Position numbers and translations under genes: made by a program
Source of the DNA: an uncultured Desulfovibrio sp.
GTDB lineage: Bacteria > Desulfobacterota > Desulfovibrionia > Desulfovibrionales > Desulfovibrionaceae
NCBI GenBank assembly: GCA_910587035.1
Contig: CAJUMQ010000004.1
Location: 84,540 to 148,539 of the forward strand
Reading direction: 5' to 3'
DNA length: 64,000 bases
Notes under the pieces: generated by a model
The model's database searches: none
The model's input: the letters and a program-made list of their open reading frames with translations, nothing else
What the model was told of the DNA's origin: nothing
Part shown: in pieces, positions 8,101 through 15,052 of the stretch
Layout: the number at the start of each line of letters is the position of its first letter
How positions within the stretch are numbered: position 1 is the stretch's first letter

Positions 8101-9651
8101 ATGTCAGAAGAAGCGGCTGCGCAGGCGGCCAACGACAACAAAATCGGAGTGGTTGCCGCCACCTTCATGGTCGCTGGCAACATGATGGGTTCCGGAGTAT
8201 TCATGCTGCCAGCCAACCTGGCGGCATTTGGCAGCATATCCCTCATCGGCTGGATTCTCACCAGCATAGGCGCCATCGCGCTTGCCCTTACCTTCGCAAA
8301 ACTCGCCAACATTGACCCCGCAGCCGGCGGCCCCTATGCCTATTCCCGCAAGGCTTTTGGCGATTATATGGGCTATCAGACAAATATGGTCTACTGGGTG
8401 GCCAACGTGCTGGGCAATGTGGGCCTTGCCGTGGCCGGCATTGGCTACCTCACCCATTTTGTGCCAGCACTGACAAATCCCTGGATTGCCGCCTTCGGGC
8501 AGCTTTTTGTCATCTGGCTTTTTGCCTGGGCAAACATGCTGGGCCCAAAACTGGTTGGCCGCATCCAGTCCTTTACCACCATAATGGCGCTCATTCCCAT
8601 TGTTGGCATAGCCCTGCTGGGCTGGTTCTGGTTCAATCCCCAGCTGTTCAGCTCCAGCTGGAATGTGACCGGCTCTGGTTCCGGCTCCGCAATCATGGGC
8701 AGCCTGAACTTCACCCTATGGGCTTTCATCGGCGTTGAGAGCGCATCCGTCTCCGCCGGCGTTGTGCGCAATCCGCGCCGCAATGTGCCCATAGCCACCA
8801 TCAGCGGCGTGGTGATTGCCGGCGTCTGCTATATCCTCAGCTGCTCTGTGATCATGGGCATGATCCCCAACAAGGAGCTTGTGGTTTCTTCAGCCCCCTT
8901 TGCCGATGCCGCCAGGATTGCCCTGGGCGACATGGGTGGCAATGTGGTCGCCCTCTGCGCAGCCTGCGGCTGCCTTGGCTCCCTTGCCGGCTGGACCCTT
9001 CTCGTGGGTCAGAGCGCAAAGGCCGCGGCTGATGACGGCCTCTTTGGCAATGTTTTCTCCCGTGTGAACAAGAAGGATGTGCCTGCGGCCGGCCTGTTCA
9101 TTGTCGCTGTGATAATGAGCATCATGGTGCTTGGCACCATCTCCCCGGGCGCGTCCGCCCAGTTTGGCAAGATCGCGTCCATCGCTGTCATTCTTACCCT
9201 TTTGCCCTATATATACTCCTGCATCTCCATAAAGGTGCTTGGCTACAAGATTCTCCAGGGCAATTCCTATCTTCTTTACATAATTATCGGTTTTATTGGC
9301 GCGGTCTACTGCATGACAGCGCTGATCGGCTCGGACGGCTCCCAGACCAGATGGTCCCTGATTTTCGTCATAGCGACCATCGTGCTCTACTCCGCGGCCA
9401 TTACCAGAAAGCGGGAAATCGAGGAGGGTCATGTGCATGTAGGTGGAGTTTCCCCGCAATGGATACGCTGGATCACTCTCACCACAACAGTTGTGGTGCT
9501 TGCAGTCACCCTGTGGCTTACAGTTGACGCCGGGCACCATCAGAAGAGGCGCGCGCCGCTGCCCAGACATCTTGTTGAGCAGCCTGCCCCTGCGCCCCAG
9601 ACACCGCCAGCCGGTGTAACCGTCCAGCCACAGGCTGGCACGGCCCAATGA
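8101..9651 (+). CDS. adiC: AdiC-type arginine/agmatine antiporter (APC family)
   Basis: 516 residues, 12 hydrophobic segments. It aligns closely to E. coli AdiC with a constant offset of five: the substrate loop GNMMGSGVF (Asn27 and Ser31 for AdiC Asn22 and Ser26), LWAFIGVES (Trp207 for Trp202) and GWTLLVGQ (Trp298 for Trp293). Those are arginine/agmatine contacts, which favours AdiC over the lysine/cadaverine antiporter CadB. A 50-residue Pro-rich hydrophilic tail after the last span is longer than in AdiC. In acid resistance AdiC swaps external arginine for agmatine across the inner membrane. The decarboxylase that makes agmatine lies 80 bases downstream. Confidence 0.88.
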   Translation: MSEEAAAQAANDNKIGVVAATFMVAGNMMGSGVFMLPANLAAFGSISLIGWILTSIGAIALALTFAKLANIDPAAGGPYAYSRKAFGDYMGYQTNMVYWVANVLGNVGLAVAGIGYLTHFVPALTNPWIAAFGQLFVIWLFAWANMLGPKLVGRIQSFTTIMALIPIVGIALLGWFWFNPQLFSSSWNVTGSGSGSAIMGSLNFTLWAFIGVESASVSAGVVRNPRRNVPIATISGVVIAGVCYILSCSVIMGMIPNKELVVSSAPFADAARIALGDMGGNVVALCAACGCLGSLAGWTLLVGQSAKAAADDGLFGNVFSRVNKKDVPAAGLFIVAVIMSIMVLGTISPGASAQFGKIASIAVILTLLPYIYSCISIKVLGYKILQGNSYLLYIIIGFIGAVYCMTALIGSDGSQTRWSLIFVIATIVLYSAAITRKREIEEGHVHVGGVSPQWIRWITLTTTVVVLAVTLWLTVDAGHHQKRRAPLPRHLVEQPAPAPQTPPAGVTVQPQAGTAQ

Positions 9652-9731
9652 ACAACAACCCATCCCGTCACATGGGGAGACGGCAATGGCTCAATATATT
9701 TGTTCCTGAACCTGTAACCAAAGGATAACCA

Positions 9732-12035
9732 ATGATCCTTTCAACAGATCAAAACCCGGCCCGGCTGGGGATGAAAATCCTGCTGGTGCACGAGGAATAT
9801 CATCACGGCAGTATAGCCGGCAGACTTCTCTCCAAACTTGAGGGCCAGCTCGAAGATTTTGATATTGCCATTCTTGGCGCGGAATCCGCCCAGGACGCCA
9901 TCCTCATGCTCGATTCCGATGCCGAAATCCAGGCGCTCCTGCTGGATTGGGATCTGGACGACAAAATGTCGCATCAGCCAGCCATGAATGTGATTCAGGC
10001 TGTGCGGGCGCGCACGGAGCAGATGCCCATATTCCTGTTCACAGATCGCGAAAACGCTGCGCAGATTCCGGTTAATATCCTGGCGGATGTTAATGACTTC
10101 ATCTGGCTGTTCGAGGATACAGCCGATTTCATCGCCGGCCGCATTGTGGCCGCCCTTCGCCGCTATCGGTCCCAATTGCTGCCGCCAATGTTCAATGCCC
10201 TTTGCCAGTTCTCCCGTGTGCATGAATATTCCTGGCACACGCCTGGCCACACCGGCGGCACGGCTTTTCTGAAGACCACAGTTGGCCGCTCCTACTTTGA
10301 CTTTTTTGGTGAAAACCTGCTGCGCTCCGATCTTTCCATATCCGTGGGCGAGCTGGGATCTCTGCTGGATCATTCCGGCCCCATTGGCGAGGGTGAGGAT
10401 TTTGCGGCCAAGGTCTTTGGCTCGGACTACACCTTCTGCGTCACCAATGGCTCCTCCATGTCCAACCGCGTGATCATGATGGCCGCTGTGGCCAGAGGGC
10501 AGGTGGCCATGTGCGACCGCAATGCCCATAAGTCCATTGAGCATGCCATCACCATGTCCGGCGCCATCCCCACCTACATGCTCACCACGCGCAACTACTA
10601 TGGCATCATTGGCCCCATCCCGCCGGAGCGCATGACAAAGGAGGCCATTGCCAGATCGGTGGCCGAAAATCCGCTTATAGGTCAGGCCACAGACAAAAAT
10701 CCTGTTTCCGCCACTGTGACCAACTCCACCTATGATGGCCTGTGCTACAATGTGGAGCGGGTGGAGCAGCTGCTTGGGCAAAGTGTGGACAGGTTGCATT
10801 TTGACGAGGCATGGTACGGCTATGCACGCTTCAATCCCATATACGCCAAGCGCTTCGCCATGCATGGCGATCCCAAGAAAAGGGACAGAAACCTGCCCAC
10901 TGTGTTCGCCACCCAGTCCACACACAAGCTGCTTGCGGCTCTCTCCCAGGCTTCAATGATCCATGTGCGCGAGGGACGCCGGCCCATCAGCAAGCACAGG
11001 TTCAATGAAACCTACATGATGCATGCCTCCACCTCGCCCAACTACGCCATCATCGCATCCAATGATGTCAGCGCGGGTATGATGGCCGGCAATGGCGGCA
11101 AGTACCTCACGGATGAATCCATCCATGAGGCTGTGGCTTTCCGCAAGCTGATGGCCAGGGTGCATTCGGACATGGCCGCCAAGGGCGAATGGTTCGTCAA
11201 TGTCTGGCAGCCTGACAATGTGGTTGATCAGAATGGCAAGACAGTACCATTCTGGCAGGCGGATGAAAAATGGCTTGCGGAAAACGCCTCCTGCTGGACC
11301 CTCAAGCCTGGTGATGAATGGCATGGTTTTGGCAATCTTGAAGATAACTGGTGCATGCTTGACCCCATCAAGGTCACTGTCACCACGCCCGGCATGAACA
11401 GGGAAGGCAAGCTGGAAGAATGGGGCATTCCCGCCAGCGTTCTCTCCGCCTACCTCGACAATGTCGGCATAGTGGTGGAGAAGACCCAGGATTTCACAAT
11501 TCTGTTCCTCTTCTCCATTGGCATTACCCGTGGCAAATGGGGCACCCTTGTCAACACCCTGCTGCGCTTCAAGGAAGATTACGACCGCAACGCTCCCCTT
11601 GAGGAAGTTCTGCCGGCAATTATCAATGCCGCGCCGGACCGCTATGCCAACATGGGACTTGCAGATCTTTGCAAGGAAATGTTCGCGGCCATGAAGGAAC
11701 TCAAGACAACCCGCCTCCTCCAGGATGCGTTCTCTGTGCTGCCAGTGGCTGACATGACGCCACAGGCTGCCTACGAGCGTCTGGTGCGCGACGAGGTCGA
11801 ACAGGTAAATCTGGAACAATGCGCAAACCGCACCCTTGCCACAGGCATCGTGCCCTATCCTCCGGGAATTCCTCTTCTCATGCCCGGTGAAAATGCCGGC
11901 CCGTCAGACGGCCCGCTGCTTGGCTACCTCAAGGCACTTGAAAGCTTTGACCAGCGCTTCCCCAGCTTTGGCCACGACAATCATGGCGTTGAAAACGTCA
12001 ACGGCAAATATATAGTCAGTGTCCTGAAAAAATAG
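9732..12035 (+). CDS. adiA: Biodegradative arginine decarboxylase, AdiA type
   Basis: 767 residues, the size of the large fold-type-I Orn/Lys/Arg decarboxylases. An N-terminal wing/response-regulator-like domain (about residues 10-135) ends in LFEDTADFIAGRIVAALRRYR, almost as in AdiA. The PLP core shows HKSIEHA (His266), RLHFDEAWYGYARFNPIY (Asp358) and ATQSTHKLL, where Lys399 is the Schiff-base lysine. The C-terminus VPYPPGIPLLMPGEN is typical. It consumes a cytosolic proton while turning arginine into agmatine. Overall similarity is to AdiA rather than CadA or SpeF, but substrate specificity is inferred. A strong terminator follows. Confidence 0.88.
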   Translation: MILSTDQNPARLGMKILLVHEEYHHGSIAGRLLSKLEGQLEDFDIAILGAESAQDAILMLDSDAEIQALLLDWDLDDKMSHQPAMNVIQAVRARTEQMPIFLFTDRENAAQIPVNILADVNDFIWLFEDTADFIAGRIVAALRRYRSQLLPPMFNALCQFSRVHEYSWHTPGHTGGTAFLKTTVGRSYFDFFGENLLRSDLSISVGELGSLLDHSGPIGEGEDFAAKVFGSDYTFCVTNGSSMSNRVIMMAAVARGQVAMCDRNAHKSIEHAITMSGAIPTYMLTTRNYYGIIGPIPPERMTKEAIARSVAENPLIGQATDKNPVSATVTNSTYDGLCYNVERVEQLLGQSVDRLHFDEAWYGYARFNPIYAKRFAMHGDPKKRDRNLPTVFATQSTHKLLAALSQASMIHVREGRRPISKHRFNETYMMHASTSPNYAIIASNDVSAGMMAGNGGKYLTDESIHEAVAFRKLMARVHSDMAAKGEWFVNVWQPDNVVDQNGKTVPFWQADEKWLAENASCWTLKPGDEWHGFGNLEDNWCMLDPIKVTVTTPGMNREGKLEEWGIPASVLSAYLDNVGIVVEKTQDFTILFLFSIGITRGKWGTLVNTLLRFKEDYDRNAPLEEVLPAIINAAPDRYANMGLADLCKEMFAAMKELKTTRLLQDAFSVLPVADMTPQAAYERLVRDEVEQVNLEQCANRTLATGIVPYPPGIPLLMPGENAGPSDGPLLGYLKALESFDQRFPSFGHDNHGVENVNGKYIVSVLKK

Positions 12036-12061
12036 ACTAATGCCTGACAATCCGTAAACCC

Positions 12062-12092
12062 GGGGGGATGGCCACGCCATCTCCCCTTTTTT
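12062..12092 (+). terminator. Rho-independent terminator of the adiC-adiA pair
   Basis: A 10-bp stem (GGGGGGATGG at 12062-12071 and CCATCTCCCC at 12077-12086, one G-U pair) with a five-base loop is followed by six T. It lies 26 bases after the adiA stop, as expected for the end of the transcript. Confidence 0.92.
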
Positions 12093-12117
12093 ATTCACGC
12101 CAGCCATGTCTGCAGTA

Positions 12118-12918
12118 TTAATTTTCCAGCGGTGTTCTGGCGACCACCAGCGCATACACGGCCTTTGCGCCGGCATTGAGCAGGGTATCGGTTGCGGATG
12201 CCAGTGTGCTGCCTGTTGTCATGACATCATCCAGCAGCCAGACTGTCTTTGACGCAACCAATGGGGATGCAGTAAAGGCATTGCGCAAATTGGCCTTGCG
12301 TTCAGCCACACCCAGCCCCTCCTGTGGCAGACCTGCCCTGGTGCGCAAAAGCAGATCGTAACGCAGGTGAATTCGGCTTAGTCTGGCGAAGGTGGCGGCT
12401 ATCAGACAGGCCTGATTATAGCCCCTGCGGAAAAGATGAGTCGGATACTGGGGTATGGGCACAATGACATCAGGGGCTGGCAGACAGGCGCAGGCACGCA
12501 TGAGAAAATCGGCGAACAGGTGCCTTATATGCAGGGCCTTCTTGAATTTCAAGGCCAGGCACATATCACGCAATGGCCCACTATACAGGCCATAATAGGC
12601 CGTGCCCTGCCATAAGGGCATTTTTCTGGCGCATTGGGCGCATAGGGGCTTGAGGGCGCCCACCCGCGCCGAAGTATTGAAAAACCAGCTGTTTTCCATC
12701 CCCACAGGCAAACCACAGCCGGCGCATCTGTATCCATTGTACGGTGCAAGGGCCTGCTGGCATTTCTGGCAGAGCAGCAAGGTTGGCAGACTGTACGCTT
12801 TCGGCAGTGAGGACGGAAAGAACAGGTCACCGCAATAAAAACAGCGGCGCTGGCCAAAGCCAAGCCTTTCGAGCAGGGTGCGCCACTCCCGCAATCTCCA
12901 GCCGGCTTGCGCCATCAT
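12118..12918 (-). CDS. comF: ComF family phosphoribosyltransferase-like protein
   Basis: 266 residues. The N-terminus carries a zinc-ribbon-like set of cysteines (CFYCGDLF, CQKCQQAL, CAGCGLP, then CAQCARK). The C-terminal half has the phosphoribosyltransferase signature VWLLDDVMTTGSTLASA preceded by VIVPIPQYPTHLFRRGYNQA, both hallmarks of ComF/GntX. ComF proteins support uptake or processing of transforming DNA in competent bacteria; in many others the role is unknown. The start codon overlaps the stop of the flavodoxin-fold gene upstream by four bases, so the two are translationally coupled. Confidence 0.88.
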   Translation of the reverse strand: MMAQAGWRLREWRTLLERLGFGQRRCFYCGDLFFPSSLPKAYSLPTLLLCQKCQQALAPYNGYRCAGCGLPVGMENSWFFNTSARVGALKPLCAQCARKMPLWQGTAYYGLYSGPLRDMCLALKFKKALHIRHLFADFLMRACACLPAPDVIVPIPQYPTHLFRRGYNQACLIAATFARLSRIHLRYDLLLRTRAGLPQEGLGVAERKANLRNAFTASPLVASKTVWLLDDVMTTGSTLASATDTLLNAGAKAVYALVVARTPLEN

Positions 12919-13520
12919 TGCCCGGGCATCCGGGAACTTCCGGAGCCATATAGCCGTCCCAATGCCTGCAGCTCCAGGGCAATATCCGGCCTGGCATCCA
13001 GATCTTCATGGCTGTCTAGCCCGCGCCAGACACGCTGTTCAACAATTTCTGCGCCCATGGCCCGGAAAAACCAGCGCAGACTCAAGAGGGCGCCATCAAA
13101 AAGCCTGTCGCCCTTTTTTCTGCCTGCGGCCAGCAGCACGATAACCGGCTTCACATTTGCCGTTTCGGGCCGCCCCCTGGCATAAAAACGCTGCCCCCTG
13201 TCCACAAGAGCCTTAAAATGCGCCGGAATATGGTAGAAATATATGGGTGATGCCACAACAAGCAGCTGGCAGCTCCCAATGAGGGAAAATATTTTTTCCG
13301 CATCATCGCCGGGGGCGGCCAATGCGCATGCATGGGGCGGCAATGCGCAGGCGCCACAACCATTGCAGGGCGCAATGGAGCAGTCCCGCAATGGGGCGGT
13401 GGCGGTCTCTGCTCCCGCCTGGGCTGCTCCGGCCAGGAAGGCACCGGCAAGCCTGTCCGTCACCCCCCAGGCCCTGGGGCTGGCAGGCAGCGCAAGAATC
13501 AAATCACAAACTCGCCGCAA
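12915..13520 (-). CDS. Flavodoxin-fold NAD(P)H-dependent oxidoreductase
   Basis: 201 residues. The opening CDLILALPASPRAWGVTDRL is the phosphate-binding loop region of NADPH-dependent FMN reductases, and LLVVASPIYFYHIPAHFKALVDR is the second conserved block. A cysteine cluster CNGCGACALPPHACAL (about residues 53-68) matches iron-sulfur flavoproteins, which add a [4Fe-4S] cluster beside FMN, though spacing differs between members. Cytosolic. It overlaps comF by four bases and the upstream hydrolase by 22 bases, forming a tight three-gene unit. The reaction cannot be specified. Confidence 0.82.
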   Translation of the reverse strand: MRRVCDLILALPASPRAWGVTDRLAGAFLAGAAQAGAETATAPLRDCSIAPCNGCGACALPPHACALAAPGDDAEKIFSLIGSCQLLVVASPIYFYHIPAHFKALVDRGQRFYARGRPETANVKPVIVLLAAGRKKGDRLFDGALLSLRWFFRAMGAEIVEQRVWRGLDSHEDLDARPDIALELQALGRLYGSGSSRMPGQ

Positions 13521-14125
13521 AAGGGATTATGCGCCTTCTCATCCCCAATGGTGGTTTCCGGACCATGGCCCGGATAGACCCTTGTGTCATCGGGCAGCGT
13601 GAAAAGTTTTTCATGAATTGAGCGCAAAAGGGTTTGGTGATTGCCGCCGGGGAAATCAGTGCGGCCCAGGGAGCGGTAGAACAGTGCATCGCCCGTGAAT
13701 ACTGATTTAAGCGCCGGGAAATACAGGGATACACCACCTGGCGTATGCCCCGGAGTCTCCAGCACAAGACATTCCAGACCAGCAAATTCAGTTTTGCCGA
13801 TGGTCAGAGGCTGGGCCTGAAACGGTTTTACAGGAGGCATGCCCCAGATGCCGCCGCGGCCGGATTCCGTATCCGCGATGACGTCATCAGCCGCTGGCGT
13901 GTAAACTGGAGCTGCGGTGGCTTCGGCAAGATCGGCAACTCCATAGACATGGTCAAAATGCCTGTGGGTAAGACAGATGGCAACCAGCTCGAGATTGTTG
14001 CCCTTCAGATATTCCAGAATGGGGGCGGGATCTCCGCCAACATCAATGGCGATGGCCTTGCCGCCATTATCAGCTATATAGCTGTTGGTGCTGAGGGGGC
14101 CAATGGGAAATGTTGCTATGGACAT
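13499..14125 (-). CDS. MBL-fold metallohydrolase (glyoxalase II-like)
   Basis: 208 residues, about the length of compact single-domain hydroxyacylglutathione-hydrolase-like proteins. The metal motif LTHRHFDHVYG (HxHxDH) is near residue 52, ETPGHTPGG supplies the next His, FTGDALFYRSLGRTDF the bridging Asp, and VYPGHGPETT the last His. This full set predicts a dinuclear zinc or iron hydrolase acting on a thioester or similar substrate. The shorter C-terminus lacks the glutathione-binding helices of true glyoxalase II. It is first in a unit with a flavodoxin-fold protein and comF. A MITE-like repeat lies between it and the upstream HAD gene. Confidence 0.88.
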   Translation of the reverse strand: MSIATFPIGPLSTNSYIADNGGKAIAIDVGGDPAPILEYLKGNNLELVAICLTHRHFDHVYGVADLAEATAAPVYTPAADDVIADTESGRGGIWGMPPVKPFQAQPLTIGKTEFAGLECLVLETPGHTPGGVSLYFPALKSVFTGDALFYRSLGRTDFPGGNHQTLLRSIHEKLFTLPDDTRVYPGHGPETTIGDEKAHNPFCGEFVI

Positions 14126-14168
14126 ATTGCCATCCTTTTTGTGATAAATTGCTGACTTGCAAAATAAT

Positions 14169-14315
14169 TAGAGCATTTATCAGTTGAAACGCGTAGAGCG
14201 TTTCAACCATGCGCGCTGGCGTTTTGCGGAACAATTCAATTTTCCGCACACTTTTGCGCGGACGCTTCAGATGAAGCTCCTCGCGTTTGCCTATTTTCAA
14301 TCGGCAAATGCTCTA
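14169..14315 (+). repeat. MITE-like hairpin repeat, copy B
   Basis: 147 bp with terminal inverted repeats. The left end TAGAGCATTTATCAGTTGAA and the reverse complement of the right end, TAGAGCATTTGCCGATTGAA, agree at all but four positions, all transitions. Inside, GTTGAAACGC and GCGTTTCAAC form a perfect 10-bp stem with a five-base loop, and GCTTC/GAAGC forms another. It resembles copy A at 7735-7903 through most of its length. Its right edge provides the TAG stop of the HAD phosphatase gene. Confidence 0.8.
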
Positions 14316-14969
14316 GCGGCACAGGCTTTCGAACATGCCTGGCAGCTCTGCCGGCTCCTGAAAGACATAATCCGCGCCGGCGCGCACCAGCTCGGCCTCA
14401 CCACGAAACCCCCAGGCTGCGCCAATGGCCTTGAGCCCGGCATTATGCGCTGTGATGACATCGACATCGCTGTCGCCGCAATACAATGCCTCTTTGGCCT
14501 TTAGCTGCCCCAGCATCCCTTTCAGGGCTGTGGGATCAGGTTTGAGGGGCACGCCAGGCCTCGCACCATGCACATGGGCAAAGGGAATGTCCGGGAAAAA
14601 GCGTTTGATCAAAACCAGGCTGAGATTATCCGGCTTGTTGGAAAGCACAGCCAGGATGACGCCATCTGCTGCCAGACGCCGGAGCGTGTCCATCATTCCC
14701 GGATAGGGTTTTGTGGCATCGGCCATGTGGGCCGCATAAAATTCACGGGCAATGGCCACACAGGCCTCCCTTTCATGCTGGTCAATATCCCTGTCCGGGG
14801 GCAGCGCCCGCTCCACAAGTATTGTAAAGCCATTGCCCACCATTTGTCTGTAGGCCTGCAGGGGATGGGTGGGGAACCCTTTTTCCTCAAGCATATGGTT
14901 GCAGGCGTTGCCGATATCGGCAAGGGAATCAAGCAAAGTGCCATCCAGATCAAAAACAAGGGCTCTCAT
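14313..14969 (-). CDS. HAD-family phosphatase, phosphoglycolate phosphatase-like
   Basis: 218 residues. I use the ATG at 14969 because GGAGGAGG stands two bases upstream of it with good pairing distance from the first GGAGG; a codon at 14993 has no site. HAD motif I is VFDLDGTLLDS, motif II is AVLSNKPDN, the conserved Lys is in PLKPDPTAL, and motif III is YCGDSDVDVITAHNAG. A helical cap lies between motifs I and II, as in Gph. Gph removes phosphoglycolate made during DNA repair or oxygenase action; other sugar phosphates are possible. The stop codon lies in the end of a MITE-like repeat, so the last residues may have been altered by its insertion. Confidence 0.87.
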   Translation of the reverse strand: MRALVFDLDGTLLDSLADIGNACNHMLEEKGFPTHPLQAYRQMVGNGFTILVERALPPDRDIDQHEREACVAIAREFYAAHMADATKPYPGMMDTLRRLAADGVILAVLSNKPDNLSLVLIKRFFPDIPFAHVHGARPGVPLKPDPTALKGMLGQLKAKEALYCGDSDVDVITAHNAGLKAIGAAWGFRGEAELVRAGADYVFQEPAELPGMFESLCR

Positions 14970-15052
14970 AGCCTCCTCCGATATTCGCAACATTATAGAT
15001 ATATTTTAAATATTGTCTGGACAATATCAACAGCGCCAATTAACTTCTGCCA

